64,000 nucleotides of DNA, from contig QVRM01001414.1 of NCBI GenBank assembly GCA_003439945.1, positions 1 through 64,000 on the forward strand, written 5' to 3'. A program made the position numbers and the translations under genes. Origin of the DNA: Dermanyssus gallinae. Taxonomy: Eukaryota; Arthropoda; Arachnida; Mesostigmata; Dermanyssidae. The notes beneath the pieces are model-generated. The model was given only the letters and a program-made list of their open reading frames with translations, had not been told where the DNA came from and searched no databases. Shown here piece by piece: positions 45,019 to 56,266 of the stretch; within the stretch, counting starts at the first letter, position 1; every line of letters begins with the position of its first letter.

Positions 45019-45369
45019 GGCTCCGGTAAAGACACTTGCTACTTGGCTTTACTGTGATTTTTGTAGTAATAATTGCACCATCCAGAGTGTTCGAACAATG
45101 TATAGCATACTCCTGGTCGTTTTTTCCCACAAGTGGCACTTTTTTTACGTTCACTAATCCTAAGGCAGTCGGAGGCCTAATTGCGGCCCAAGTCGGTGTC
45201 TTAAAGGCAGTCGGGAACAGGGCTTACCTGCAGCGCATCTTCTGAAGTATCACAGGTCGGCCCCCGTAGTAGTGCCGGAACGTCGGAAATCATATAGAAA
45301 GATGCAACACCAGCGTGTAAGTGAAAGGTTACAGAGTGCGACCAACGTGACGAACCGTTTGGCGATTTA
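44982..45369. other. (TA)n tract, then unassigned sequence
   Basis: TA repeat at 44982-45015, then about 350 bp without a recognisable motif. The latter may be the upstream part of the LINE remnant that follows. Confidence 0.5.
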
Positions 45370-45840
45370 ATGAATGCGTTGGCCCACCCTGGCCTGTCAT
45401 GCGCCTTGAATGAAGGCCGACGAGCACGTCACTCCGCTTTGAATGATATCTTTAGTCGTGCACTAATCTCAGTCAGCTTTCCGTGTGCACTGTCACATCC
45501 GGACCTCTCCAAGAGTGATGAAAGTAGACCTGGCGGTCTGACTCTGACACTTTTTGAGCGTGGCCGTATGCTTGTTTTGGGCGCAACTGTTGACGACTCC
45601 TTCGATGGTGGGTGGAGGTGCGGAACGAGCAAGTCATGCCTCCAGGTTAACAGAAGCAAGAAAATGCAGAAAATACATCAATCTAGCTTTGATTATACGC
45701 CCAAATTTTGTCCGTTGTTGTTTGAGACTCCACTCAGCGCGTGCATAGACTCTTTAACCTTTGGACGGGAGACATGAGACATCTGAATTCTTAAATCTGA
45801 GGCTTTCGCTTGACATTCAACGAGGTAAAGCAGTGTCTGT
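45370..45840 (+). pseudogene. Nuclease-like C-terminal domain of a LINE, copy 1 (degraded)
   Basis: The 135-codon frame (45370-45777) parallels the one at 53623-54111. Shared boxes are a Leu/Arg-rich start, LSKSDESRPGGLTLTLFERGRMLV (equivalent to SRDDGKRPDGLTLTPFERGRMLV there), GATVDDS, and P-K-F-C-P-L-L-F-E-T. The P-D...D-x-T arrangement of the better copy resembles PD-(D/E)XK restriction-like nuclease domains that end some non-LTR retrotransposons. In this copy the Asp after Pro is Gly, and the later part shifts frame. The domain assignment is inference. Confidence 0.5.
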
Positions 45841-45854
45841 TTGAAACACTTTGT

Positions 45855-46032
45855 TATTATAAATATAAATATAAGAATAAATATAAATATAAGTATAAAT
45901 ATATAAATATAAATATAAATATAAATATAATATAAATATAAATATAAATATAAATATAAATATAAATATAAATATAATATAAATATAAATATATATAATA
46001 TAATATAATATAACTATAATATAATAAATATA

Positions 46033-46084
<52 letters not shown>

Positions 46085-46089
46085 TTTTC
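45855..46089. repeat. (AAATAT)n satellite ending in (TA)n and a 20-bp poly-T
   Basis: Hexamer repeats ATAAAT run from about 45859 to 46020 with small length changes, followed by (TA)n to about 46066 and a run of about 22 T. The T run could be the poly(A) tail of a minus-strand insertion, but no element body is recognisable next to it. Confidence 0.85.
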
Positions 46090-48409
46090 AGATACTTATA
46101 TACATATATTTTACATAAATATGTATGCATTTTTGGTACGTTTGATCAAGAATACCTTACTTTTATATAAATTAGCCAAGCTACCGATTTCTAGCCACGA
46201 ATGAAATATCTTACGATTGCGGATTATCTCCAAATCTACGGGTCGGTTGAGTCGGATATGACCGGATAAGCTATAACAAGATTATATCGTAAAAGCTATA
46301 ACAAGCTGTAAATAGCATAGCCTTGCGCCGCCAGAAAAGTTATACGAGACTCTCTATGCACAAATATGTCAACCTTAAATATGGAAAATCAGACTACGCT
46401 TCGATACTAAATTCAAAGCTATTTTCATTGACCGGACATAATTGTTTGCTTTTATGAGAAAACATGGCATAGTTCATACCTTTATTTAAAACAAATACTA
46501 TATTTGTTAGCTGCTGCACGTTGTGCCAAAATGTTAGCGCTTGCTCAGTTTTGATGAAAAGAATGCTAGGTGCCTTGCCATAATAAATACATTTAAACTG
46601 TCTCGACAACATTAAGCAACAAGTTGCTTTAGTGCTCTTCGCTTAAGAAATCTCACAGGAGAATCACCCCAGCTTGCTTTAAACTATTCAGAAGCACTTC
46701 TTAAAAGGACTTCGCTGAAAATAATCCATACATTAGAATGTCGTGCAACTCGCCCCAATGTTTGATCAATTAGCATGTCAGAATTTGCGGACACTACTTA
46801 GGCTCCAGCGCGTTTCTATGGTTGATAATTGATTTACACCTGACTTAATTATTTAAAAAGTCGCTCACAGAACAGATAGAAACAACTCAATTACATCGTA
46901 AATCACGTTTACCAAGCCTTTACCAACCATTTTATAGCATACATTATATTTCGCCCGTCAAAGGGCCGCAATCGTGATTCGACATGTCAACAAACCCATC
47001 GTTATAACCCATCGGGGGCATAGGTGTCCTGTACTATGTGAATTTTACGCACGCAGGACACCCTGAAGAGTGCTTGTACTCATGCCGTTTAAGGTATTGC
47101 TAGGCAAGCACATGCGAGCGGCCACAACTTTCTATCCTGTTATCTAACATTTTCTGGTGCACAGAATTGTGTTATTTGTCATTTAGCCATATATGATATG
47201 TGACAATGCATGGTTTTATGGAAGTGCCATACATCTCCAAGCTTGGAGAGATGGAAAGGAGTCTGCGCTTCATGAATTTGTGAGTTCCACACTAGTCAGT
47301 GACGCATGCGTATAAGGCTTAAGGCCGTCACGCGTACAGAGTAGATAAGCAGCTTTATTGCCGGGCAAATCATGTTTGCACATTCTATGACTAGGTCAGT
47401 TTCATTTCAGCCAATAAGGCGCAACTTAGACCCTATATGACGAATCGAATTCTAGAGATATTATGTGTAACATACGATACATTAGGTATCTCAATTTGGT
47501 AGCGCCGTGTTCTTTAATTTAAAAAAATGCATCTACAAGAACACATTTACAAAACAATTAGGTTTTTTACGATCAGGAACAAATAAATACGACTATCTGG
47601 CAGCGAATATTTCTACTACTTACGCGTCCAATGCGATGGCTCAATAACCGAGCAGTATTTGCTACCGTAGTGCAGATGTTTATGTGACAGTTTGACCACG
47701 GGTAGGTCGGTTTTATACGGTACATACTGATGAGATCATATATCTCGTAGCTTGGACTAAACGTATGACAATCGACGAAATCGCAGGCTGGAACAGCTCT
47801 CGCTCGCATAGCAGGGGCTAGTCGCAGAGCCGGTGGAGACGCTGAGGATTGTCGAGTAGAGCTCCAAGGACGTACCACGTCAGCGCTGCTCGCGCCGGTC
47901 ACCTGCGATGACGCGGACATCGTCGTACTGATTAAAACCTGGATCAACCGTCCCATCCGAGTCACTAGTTTCTACTCCTAATCCAGCGATAACACCCCTT
48001 GCTGCTTTCATATGAAAGATTCGGAACATGTGCTATTAAACTCTAGTGATATCTCGAGTTGCAAGAGTGGGAACTGTTGAAGGAAGCAGAACTTGGGCTG
48101 CATAAATTGCTTTGTCCTCACGGAGAAACCCATATCCGAGGCAATCCTTTACGTGCATTACTTTACGTGCATGTTTGCACCAAACGACACTGTCCCGCAA
48201 AAAGTCCGATTACTTACTATAGACTGGAATAAAGTAATTGCAAGAGAGAGTAAGCAATTTCTTGACGGGTGCACGAGGACAGAGATTTGGAGCCACATTC
48301 AAGTCTGCAAACAGCTGGTGTCACGCAAGGGAGTAGTCTACGCCCTCTTCTATTTTCGGTCATCCTAATATTGTTTTCTGAATGAATGTGTGTATCCAGA
48401 AGACTAGCT
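46090..48409. other. No recognisable gene
   Basis: AT-rich in the first part. The only match I find is 47277-47298, listed separately. The frame at 48093-48368 has no clear domain, but it directly precedes an RT fragment on the same strand and may be decayed RT sequence. Confidence 0.45.
47277..47298 (+). repeat. Short match to the 3' untranslated region of the R1-clade LINE at 62.6-63.6 kb
   Basis: TTTGTGAGTTCCACACTAGT here and the 20 bases from 63462 (TTTGTGAGTCCCACACTAGT) differ at one base and are followed in both by CA. The block AGTCCCACACTA also lies in the 3' region of the LINE at 32353-34070. This is probably a relic of an R1-clade 3' end. Confidence 0.5.
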
Positions 48410-48615
48410 AAGTGTATTGTAAGTAGATGACTATGGGCCTAACTACGTTGATTTGCAACAAATCGCGGTCAGGCTTAACGAGGTTGTCTCCGAACTTGGT
48501 CTCATTATGAATTTGACGAAGACGTAGGTGAAAAATTTTGTCAGGGAAACAGAGTATGAAACAAATGAAGGCATTGGTCTGGACGGCATCTCTCTTTCTT
48601 ATCTGAATATTTTCT
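48410..48615 (+). pseudogene. RT fragment of an RTE/L1-like LINE
   Basis: The translation reads VDDYGPNYVDLQQIAVRLNE, then SELGLIMNLTKT, a stop, VKNFVRE, and IGLDGISLSYLNIF. This order (x-D-D, helix, G-L-x-M-N-x-x-K-T-K-V, then a D-G strand) is that of the RT palm end and thumb of RTE-like elements. The first catalytic position is V-D-D. About 200 bp are recognisable. Confidence 0.5.
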
Positions 48616-49139
48616 GTTATTTGACACCTTTTTTATTATTTAAACACATTCGGTAATTTTGGCGCATCTCTCCGAGGAGACATTCGAGAAACTCGCGCGA
48701 TCGCTGTGTACACTGCTTTTTAATATCTCGCTATTCAACAAAGACCTCCGACCGCAGTTTGGGCTGCTGGCAACAGCCACGTACCATTAGCACCTGCGAA
48801 AATCGGCGTCGTTCTTTAACAGGAGCCCACCTAAGGATGGAATTAAATTTCTCCAGCAGCCTTGTCGTACTTTACTAATGTCGCTTCGATGTGGATTCCA
48901 TTGTGACAGGTACCATGCCGCCCGACGCTTACTCCCGTCCTGCCCTTATTGAAAAGATTGGCTCGTGAAGAGCATTCTGGTACCCTACGATCGCTGTCAG
49001 CCACTGTCCCCGATTCCTTCGAAAAAGATAAAATAGCCGACAAATTTGCTAAGCTTTTCCCGACTCATGACTCGTTTGAGAGGCTTGCTTAGGATAATAC
49101 ACCCCATGTAGTAGAAGATACATTCCCCATAGTCCAGTT

Positions 49140-50480
49140 TTTCGAGGTTCGCAAAGCGGCCAACATAAAAAAAAAAGCCTCAGGCCCTGACTGCAGTCAA
49201 GGTCCTGTTTAAAGAGCATCCAGCAGCATTCGCGGAAACTCCTGCCACTGCGATGAGAATAAGATAGCTCTTACCAACATGGAAACAAGAAGAAGTCGTT
49301 CTTATCCCTAAAGCAAATGGAGGATACCGGCCAAGCTGTTTACTAAGCGCCTTAGCCAAGGGTACGAAGCCATCATCGATGATAGGCTCAGGCTGTTTGT
49401 AGAGATGTGCGGACTCCTGTCACCGGCATAATTTGGCTTCCAAAAACTCAGATCGGTCCTAACGGCAATCCACAGAGGCTACTTATGGTCATCCTCTTGA
49501 ATGTGAGGAATGCTTCAACAGCCTAACATGGAAGACCACCTTGACCGTGCTTGTTTGTAAAAAATGTTCCGCCATACCAAATAAAAAGTATCTTAAAGAG
49601 AGGTCCGCTTCTTATATTAAGGCAGCAGGACTGGCACTTGCCCCAGAAAAAAAGTGAACTAATCCTCCCAACTAACAAGAAGACAGTTTGGCCGTTGCAC
49701 ATACAGATCGCAGGACAAACGATTCAGTTTGTGACAGAAGCCCGCTGCGTTAGGGTCAAGCTGGACAAGTTCTCGACGGGCTTATGCCACATAGAGAAAG
49801 CTGTGAAAAAAAGCATCCAAACGCTAGGATATTGCCGAATATATATATGGACCGTGGGCTCCTGCAAAAAAACTACTACGATAGCGGTAGCGGACATCGC
49901 ACTCGTCGGGGCTGCCGTGTAAAACAAAGAAAGCAAAGCTGATGCTGCGCAGTTTGCAGCGGGTCGCGGCTTTTAGGATAATACAACGATACAGAACAAG
50001 CAGTACAAACCTCAATGCGCCTGAGAGACAGCGCCAGTGGGATATTGGCACACCCACAAAGAGCGGGAGAGAAATGCCACTATAAAAGACTGGCAGACCG
50101 AGTGAGACGTCATTTCCTTTGGTGCTCCCGGAAAGTGCTTCAGCAAACTGCTGCCAGATAAACATCCATGTATACAAAGATCGGTCACATGACAACTTCC
50201 AAAAACACCTCTACCGAATAGGGAAGACTCCATCAGAAACATGCCATTTCTGTAATGAACCCCTGGAAGACACTCCACAACGCACACTTCTCAAGTGCCA
50301 GGCCTGGGATGAGGCCAGAACCTTAGCGATTAGACAGATTTGCAAAATATGGTCCAGGGCGGGAAAAGTCATCCCCAAGTTCCAGACCCCTACGAAAAGA
50401 TATAAAATAACTTGTGGAGTACATTATGGGGTCGACCTAAACATGGGTATTAGATATGGAAAGTTGGAGCAAAAGTAGAA
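49140..50480 (+). pseudogene. R1-like LINE remnant, plus strand
   Basis: In changing frames it gives KASGPD, VKVLFKEHPAAFAETPA, EEVVLIPKANGGYRPSCLLS, LAKGYEAIIDDRLRLFVEMC, AFGFQKLRSVLTAIHRG and MVILLNVRNAFNSLTWKTTL: the RT finger and palm boxes of the R1 clade in order. The Y-A-D-D box is deleted. The thumb region LHIQIAGQTIQFVTEARCVR follows. A C-terminal knuckle CHFCNEPLEDTPQRTLLKC at about 50240-50300 has Arg in place of the usual His. It is much older than the copies at 32 and 36 kb, but it is a third R1-like lineage here and on the opposite strand. Confidence 0.7.
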
Positions 50481-50599
50481 CAGGAGATGCTAAAAGCAAA
50501 GTATAGAAAATTTACGAAGAGACAAAATAGTTTTGAGGCCGACGTGGCTGAAGAAACACTGAATCAAACGGGTTTGCAGGGGCTGGAGCAAAGCACGTG

Positions 50600-51270
50600 C
50601 GACAAGTGGTAGACCCCAGCGAGCGACCCCGGTCAAATCATCCGATAGGATCGAATGCTAGATGAACCAAGTTGTACGTGCGATAAAGTTCGGCGTACTT
50701 GCGCCGTTTGTCGCTTTGACGACGTGGCCAGGATAAGGTTGACCAACAACTAAGGGCGTGAGTTAGCCAGTCACAGTTATACACAGTTGCGGTCATCCTT
50801 GCTGACCGCAAAGCTCGTGCGAAGTTATCGTCGACGGTTCCTGGGCTCACAACCCGCGTTTCGTGCCCAGGACAGCCCAAGTCGTGCGACGGCTTCTTTT
50901 GGTCCTCTCGCAGTTTCAGGTCGGTGGCCTACTCTATGGGGATTCTGACTCTAACTTTCACAGGGACGCGCGTGCACGTTTCGTCTGATAAGTATGGTAC
51001 TTACCGCGACGGAGGGTAAAACATGAGGTCAGACCGTTGCGCTGGGTCGGAAAACAACGGTATCAATCCAGCCTTTTCGGGGTAGTTTGCTGCCTCCGTA
51101 ATGAGGACCTGAGAGAGTTTCTCATATGCCTTTGTGGACCATTGCTTCTGGCACGCTGAGTTCTCTAGTGCCTGACGGAAAAAAAGGGTCAACTTGGCGG
51201 AGAAATGATCGCGGCCTGCTTGAGGTTCTCGATGGCCGTCTTCGAAGTGTGCTGAAACGCGCATGTATCA
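50600..51270 (-). pseudogene. Nuclease-like C-terminal domain of a LINE, different family
   Basis: Minus-strand frames 51264-51001 and 50880-50638 are in phase and separated only by two stops. In order they read LIPLFSDPAQRSDLMFYPPS, then VPVKVRVRIPIE, then GCPGHETRVVSPGTVDDNF, then SDKRRKYAELYRTYNLVHLA and FDPIG. The arrangement R-S/A-D-L, basic strand, K-R-x-K-Y, F-x-P-x-x parallels the domain at 53623-54111 but the sequence differs. I take it as a restriction-like nuclease domain from another non-LTR family. This is inference from layout. Confidence 0.45.
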
Positions 51271-51392
51271 AAACGACAGAACGAACCGTGTCAGACAAAG
51301 TGGTGAAAAACACCATGACATCCGTGCTACCCTTCTTCAAAAGGAAAAGGAGTAAACTTTTTAGAAACATTTCTTTTTGATATATATATATA

Positions 51393-52165
51393 CAGGGTGT
51401 TTGAATTGTAAGAATTGTAGAGCTCGTTAAAGCAACTATTTTTTGTGCAATGGAACATGATCTCAAAGAAGTCTCGTAATGGAATTAGAGTTAAATTACT
51501 ACAATTTGTGACACTGGTGTTTTTGCACCAGTAACATAGGGGCAAACATTTCATTTTTAGCTTTCACCCCAAATACCTCAAAATCATTACCCTGCAACCA
51601 CTTACAGCGCTCTAACTAACATATTCAGGCGAACGCGCATGACGATCACTTTGGTACCAAATCTATGTCAATGCGAGTTGTGCGGAGTATTTAAGGTTTT
51701 TCGGCGGGCATGTCAAGATGAAGTGAATGTAAGATGACTGTGTGGCGATGTTGCGGCTATCGAGGGACACGTAGACGGTAATGAACGTTGCCACACAGTC
51801 ATTTTACTTACACTTAATCTCGACATGCCCACCGAAAAATCTTAATTTTTCCGCAACCACACCTCGCACTGACATACATTTGGTACCAAAGTGATCGCGA
51901 AATGCCTGAATATGATAGTTTGAGCAATGTGAGTGGTTGTAGGGTAATTATTTTGCGGTATTTGGCGTAAAAGCTAATAAATAACTTCATTTTTTAAAAT
52001 TCTCTTCTAAGCGACCCTGTATTAAAAAACATCAGTGTCACAAATTGTAGTAATTTAACTCTCATTTCGAACAAGACTTTTTAGAGACCACGTTCCATTA
52101 AAAAAATTGCTTTAACGAGTACTACATATCTTACTATCGATTATCAAAAAATTTCCAAACACCAT
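51393..52165. mobile_element. Foldback/MITE-like palindromic element, copy 3
   Basis: Starts CAGGGTGTTTGAATTG directly after (TA)n and ends with the reverse complement of CATGGTGTTTGGAAATTT directly before (TA)n. Internal blocks match copy 2 in the same order: GAATTGTAGAGCTCGTTAA, GTGACACTGGTGTTTTTGC, CTCAAAATCATTACCCTGC, ACTTTGGTACCAAAT and the central loop GCGGCTATCGAGGGACACGT. The left arm lacks the TTTTTAATCGATAG segment kept in the right arm. It lacks the TCTGACCGGCC block of copies 1 and 2, lost from both arms, so the two arms carry matching deletions. No frame is present. Confidence 0.9.
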
Positions 52166-52197
52166 GTATATATATATATATATATATATAAGACCGA

Positions 52198-52232
<35 letters not shown>

Positions 52233-53045
52233 CAGTCATTCATTTCGTTTACATATATGTAAATATAGGACCAAAACATTCAACTGTTTAAGTAAAAATT
52301 AACTTTTGCCGTATATTTGTTTTTCTTTACTAGAATTAATGACGAGGTCATTTGATACAACTCTGTTTAATTGGACGCGGTACGAATACTACCATGCCCA
52401 AGTAAGCAAAGCGCAGTCCGCACTATGTCAACACGAATACCTACCTGTTACGTCGTAGGTAGTTGTCCTGGCTGACATTACTGCTTCTATATACAAATAT
52501 ATATCTTTTGACAATTGTGCAAGAGGTTTTATAACCCATATATTGAAGCATAAATGGGACGTACATAGTATGCATTATCATAATTTGTATGAATGTACAA
52601 TTAGATACTTATGCATAATACAAAAAACTATTAGATTTTGTGCGCTGCTGTAGAAGATTCATACTCGAACGCACTTATCTGCTTCTCGACAAATGGCTTT
52701 GCCTAAGTCGATTTTGATTGCTGCTCGCGCGCTATGCCCGTAGAAGGGCCGTGGGATGAAGGCGACACCGTCCAGCGATAATTCCCTGTCGGCACTCAAT
52801 TCCACTTTGCGCGGACTAGATATTCACCGTATTTTCGAATGTGTACCCTCTTCTGCAAGCAGTTCTCGTGTATGCATGATAGCCATGTTTGCTACCAGCG
52901 TAGCGTGTCTACCTCTGTGTGCTTCGTAGGATGCCTTTCATAGGGGACCACAGTAATCTACGCAATAGGGCAATCGTTTGACCATGGATGCCTATTTCTG
53001 TCCATAATAGATCAGCTCCGCATGCAGGTCACCAGATGAGAGCAG

Positions 53046-53108
<63 letters not shown>

Positions 53109-53123
53109 TACATATATATATGT
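52166..53123. other. TA/CT microsatellites around an unassigned stretch
   Basis: (TA)n at 52166-52191, (CT)n then (TA)n at 52196-52232, and a long (TA)n with interruptions at 53050-53123. The ~800 bp between shows no motif or element end. Confidence 0.65.
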
Positions 53124-53139
53124 ATATGTAGCCAAGTTT

Positions 53140-53480
53140 GGTGACCAACTTAGTCCGGCACACCCGCCCTCTCTGGAATGTCCCAGGGGGATCTACCCTT
53201 CGTCTGTGTTCGATTCTCGTTGTATATTTCGTTGAATATAAACAAATATTTGCTACCCAGTGCCAAGGAACTTGAGTATGCAGATGACCTGAAAGTTTGC
53301 CTTCCTGTATTTTCCGAAGACTCCTGCTCTGGGCTACAATTAGCAGTCACCGGCGTTGTCCGCTGGTTTTCCAAAAGGGGCATGCTTCCCTTAACGAACA
53401 AATGATTTCTGCTAAAGCAAGATGCACTTAACTTTGACTATAATATAAATGACAATATGCTACGTATTCCTACTTATACC
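53140..53480 (+). pseudogene. RT fragment of a Jockey/CR1-like LINE
   Basis: The 75-codon frame at 53178-53405 reads SQGDLPFVCVRFSLYI, LEYADDLKVCLPV and VVRWFSKRGMLPL, and continues after a shift with DYNINDNMLRI. This is the P-Q-G-S, Y-A-D-D-L-K, W-x-x-x-x-x-x-L-x-L series of an RT palm, with both catalytic Asp present in YADD. No finger or endonuclease part precedes it; the left side is a TA tract. Confidence 0.7.
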
Positions 53481-53599
53481 CGCCCCCGTACAAAGCACTT
53501 GTCCTTCTCAAACTCACTAACTGCTCTCTTGTTTAGAAGCTGCAACTAGCAAAAGGTATTAAACTATTTTTGTACTGAATTGCATTCAACTAACGTCTC

Positions 53600-54113
53600 C
53601 GTACGACCCCTCGCAATATCAAGTGGTTCGACTTACTTTCAGGCGAGCATTGAGGTCTGCTGGCTTTCCGTGTATACTAGAACCTCCGGGCCTATCCAGA
53701 GACGACGGAAAAAGGCCTGACGGCCTTACTTTAACCCCCTTTGAGCGTGGCCGCATGCTTGTTTGGGACGCAACTGTAACCGACTCATTAGCCCCTTCGA
53801 TGGTCGGTGCAGGGGCGGACCAGGCAGGTCATGCGTCCAGGTTAGCAGAGGCTAACAAATGTAGAAAATACTCTGGCGTTGGCTATCCGCACCAATTTTG
53901 TCCGTTGGCTTTTGAAACAATGGGAGGCCCAGGACCGCTTACACTGAAGTTGATTCAGCGCGTGGGCAGAAACCTTAACCTTTCCACGGGAGACTCGAGA
54001 GCATCGGAGTTTTTGCGTCAGAGACTGTCTCTCGACATTCAACGAGGAAACGCAGCATCTGTTCGGGGCACTTTGTTGAACTGGGCTAACCCTGGGTTAG
54101 AGAAACCGTGACT
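53600..54113 (+). pseudogene. Nuclease-like C-terminal domain of a LINE, copy 2 (best preserved)
   Basis: An uninterrupted 162-codon frame. In order it shows RALRSAGFPCILEPPGLSRD, DGKRPDGLTLTPFERGRMLV, WDATVTDSLAPS, a helix with H-A-S-R-L-A-E-A-N-K-C-R-K-Y, F-C-P-L-A-F-E-T-M-G-G-P-G-P, and LRQRLSLDIQRGNAASVRGT before the stop. RPD followed ~15 residues later by WDAT fits the P-D ... D-x-T core of PD-(D/E)XK nucleases, with the K-x-x-K-Y helix. I recall very similar C-terminal sequences in invertebrate non-LTR ORFs, but cannot confirm without a search. The upstream RT fragment ends in another frame, so the two may not belong together. Confidence 0.6.
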
Positions 54114-54279
54114 ACACGTTCGCGTGGAGACAATTGTTCACTCCAAAGTGCTAACATAAAAAGTTATATAACTAGATCAATCAAATAAATATATAGTGGT
54201 TCGACTAATCCTCCCTTCAGCCCTTTATGCCATAAGTGTGACATTGTGTTATATATATATATACATATACAGGGTCTAT

Positions 54280-54445
54280 TATAACAATATGTAAACATTT
54301 TAGCCTTGAAATAGAAGACTGTGTATGTAAACATTGTGGCACATGTAATATTGACCGATACCACATACTGCAATGCAAGGAAATAGAAGCTGGTTCATTG
54401 CATGCGGTAGTGAAAGATGTTATTAGCCGATATGAATTTTAGGTA
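54280..54445 (+). pseudogene. LINE 3' end with C-x-C-K-H-C knuckle, copy 2
   Basis: The frame LEIEDCVCKHCGTCNIDRYH is followed by ILQC and an acidic tail ending at 54442. Nearly the same sequence (CVCKHCREYNIGRYHILNC) is encoded at about 61245-61320, and a related cluster lies at 4120-4200. It is a C-terminal zinc knuckle of one LINE family. An AATAAA lies ~25 bp after the stop. Confidence 0.6.
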
Positions 54446-54882
54446 GCATCTACCAATTTCTGGGGAAATAAACCTGTATGTATATTATATTAAGGTTTGG
54501 TAGGACTCGGCAAGAATTTTTTTTTCCCAATGAAAGGAGGGGGCGGAAACGTCTTGTCTAGAAGGAAAGATGAAAACGATAAAAGTAGCTATTTAGCTTT
54601 TTTTTCTACATAGTTGTGCAACATTTCCGTTTGCGGATGAACCAGTCAACCGATCACACCGGCGTGTTCGGCAAAATTCTGCAGAATCTAACGGAGTCTA
54701 GCAAAAGACGAATAGCGGGATTAAGGAAAGTCATAAAAAGTCGATATGTTGTTATGTCTTACGTTGAAGATTATACGTGCATAACCGTAAAAATTTGCCA
54801 TTACGACCTAAAATACTATTCTCGTATAATACTAAATTTAATCTAATTTTCGTACCAAAGTGACGGTGTTGCGTTACGTAGT

Positions 54883-54917
<35 letters not shown>

Positions 54918-56067
54918 GTTTGAGAGATTTAGAGGTTCCCCAATAGTCATTGTGACATGAGCTAATATTCGATTAACAACAAGAATCGCACCGGTAATCA
55001 CCTTGCATGTCAATTTCTGTAGATATTTCGTTGGATATTAAAATACCTTTACAGGGTTCCTTGGTTAATCACGAGGTATTCGATGATGACCTGAACATTT
55101 ATGGGGAAATCAGTAAAGTACATGAGACTACAATGCCTTTATCGCCCAAAGTATAACATAATTAATATGGTGTTGGTCTGATCCTAGCAAAGTGCTAGTA
55201 TAACAATAAAAATGCAAGTTTTTAAATATAGAGCTAGAAAATAACGTATATTCTTCAAACAGGATGCAATTTTGATAATCATTTTCTTACAAGGGTCTGC
55301 AGAGTTTAAGTTTAGGTGACATGTTTGGGAGACAGCAAATCCGTGTGACCCATCTCGTCACAATATGAGACACCATTACATTTAGCATGAATTGTCCTGT
55401 ATATGATAGATACTAACAACCGAGTGTGACGTCAAAATTATTCTAGTGCGGTGACCTTTTGCAAAAAGCTGTAACAGTCTCTTACTACCATGAAAACATC
55501 TTGGCTCGCGCAGCTCATCAGATGCAGGATGGTCTTGAAAAGACGGAACGGTTCTCGAAAGCTGTTCTCTATTCATCTATTTATTGATGGACTTCACAAA
55601 ATCTCCGCAGGGACTTATCTATGCAGGTGTACTTGTTTTGACCATCCTTCTGTCCCTAACTATTTTTTTAGTAAGCCAATTAGAACTAGAAAAAGATTCA
55701 ATAATAACCTTTACACTACACACACATGTGATCGATGGTCCCTTGTATGGACAACGTTAAAGTTTGCGCGCTTGCTATGCGCGATGTACCTGGCTTCTAT
55801 TTTTAGCTGTTTAGTGATGTTGACCACGAGAATAATAATAATAATAATAATGATAACACGACTAATGCCTATTGACGTGAATATACCTTAGTGAATAGAT
55901 GCTTCGTCATTAGTACATTGAAATGCTTAGTGGAATTAGAATCCACGTTTTGATATGTACATGTTTCACCTATTAGGCCCGATTCAAGTTTGAATATACT
56001 TCTATTAATTCTGCAAAGCAGTTTTGGCATAATATAATAATTTCTTATCGCGAGGCAGACGAGCAAA
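54446..56067. other. Mostly unassigned; a possible RT scrap at 54990-55140
   Basis: Around 55050-55140 the plus strand encodes DISLDIKIPLQGSLVNHEVF followed by DDDLNIYGEIS, which could be a decayed Q-G-S and F-x-D-D-L-x-I-Y pair from a Jockey/CR1-type RT. It is weak. A (TA)n tract lies at 54884-54914 and (AAT)n at 55829-55852. The 133-codon frame at 55490-55891 has no recognisable domain. Confidence 0.4.
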
Positions 56068-56266
56068 AAAATCCTTTCGGGGCTGACTCTCAGCCAAGAA
56101 GATTTAACATCCATGGGACTGCGTTTCGCATTGCTTTACAGACGGACGACCCCCATAAATACAAATGTGAGGCAACGGTGGGACTCGAACCCGCGCACCT
56201 CCTATGTGTTTCCTCTTTCGGTCGCGAGACGCAGACGCATGCACCCACCACGCCACCGGGCTCGAC
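56068..56266 (-). mobile_element. tRNA-derived SINE, family 1, copy 4, with near-perfect target duplication
   Basis: On the minus strand it reads GAGCCCGGTGGCGTGGTGGG (A box), GGGTTCGAGTCCCACC (B box), CATTTGTATTTATGGGG, GCAATGCGAAACGCAGTCCC, GGCTGAGAGTCAGCCCC and a final AAAGGATTTTTTT. The flanks GAGGCAGACGAGCAAA (56052-56067) and GAGGCAGGCAAGCAAA (56267-56282) match at 14 of 16 bases, an aged target duplication. Like copy 3 it keeps both polymerase III boxes. Confidence 0.93.

Noticed and set aside
55490..55891. 133-codon frame with a hydrophobic C-terminal part as a small membrane protein
   Set aside because: The Ile run is a translated (AAT)n tract and no homologous motif is visible.
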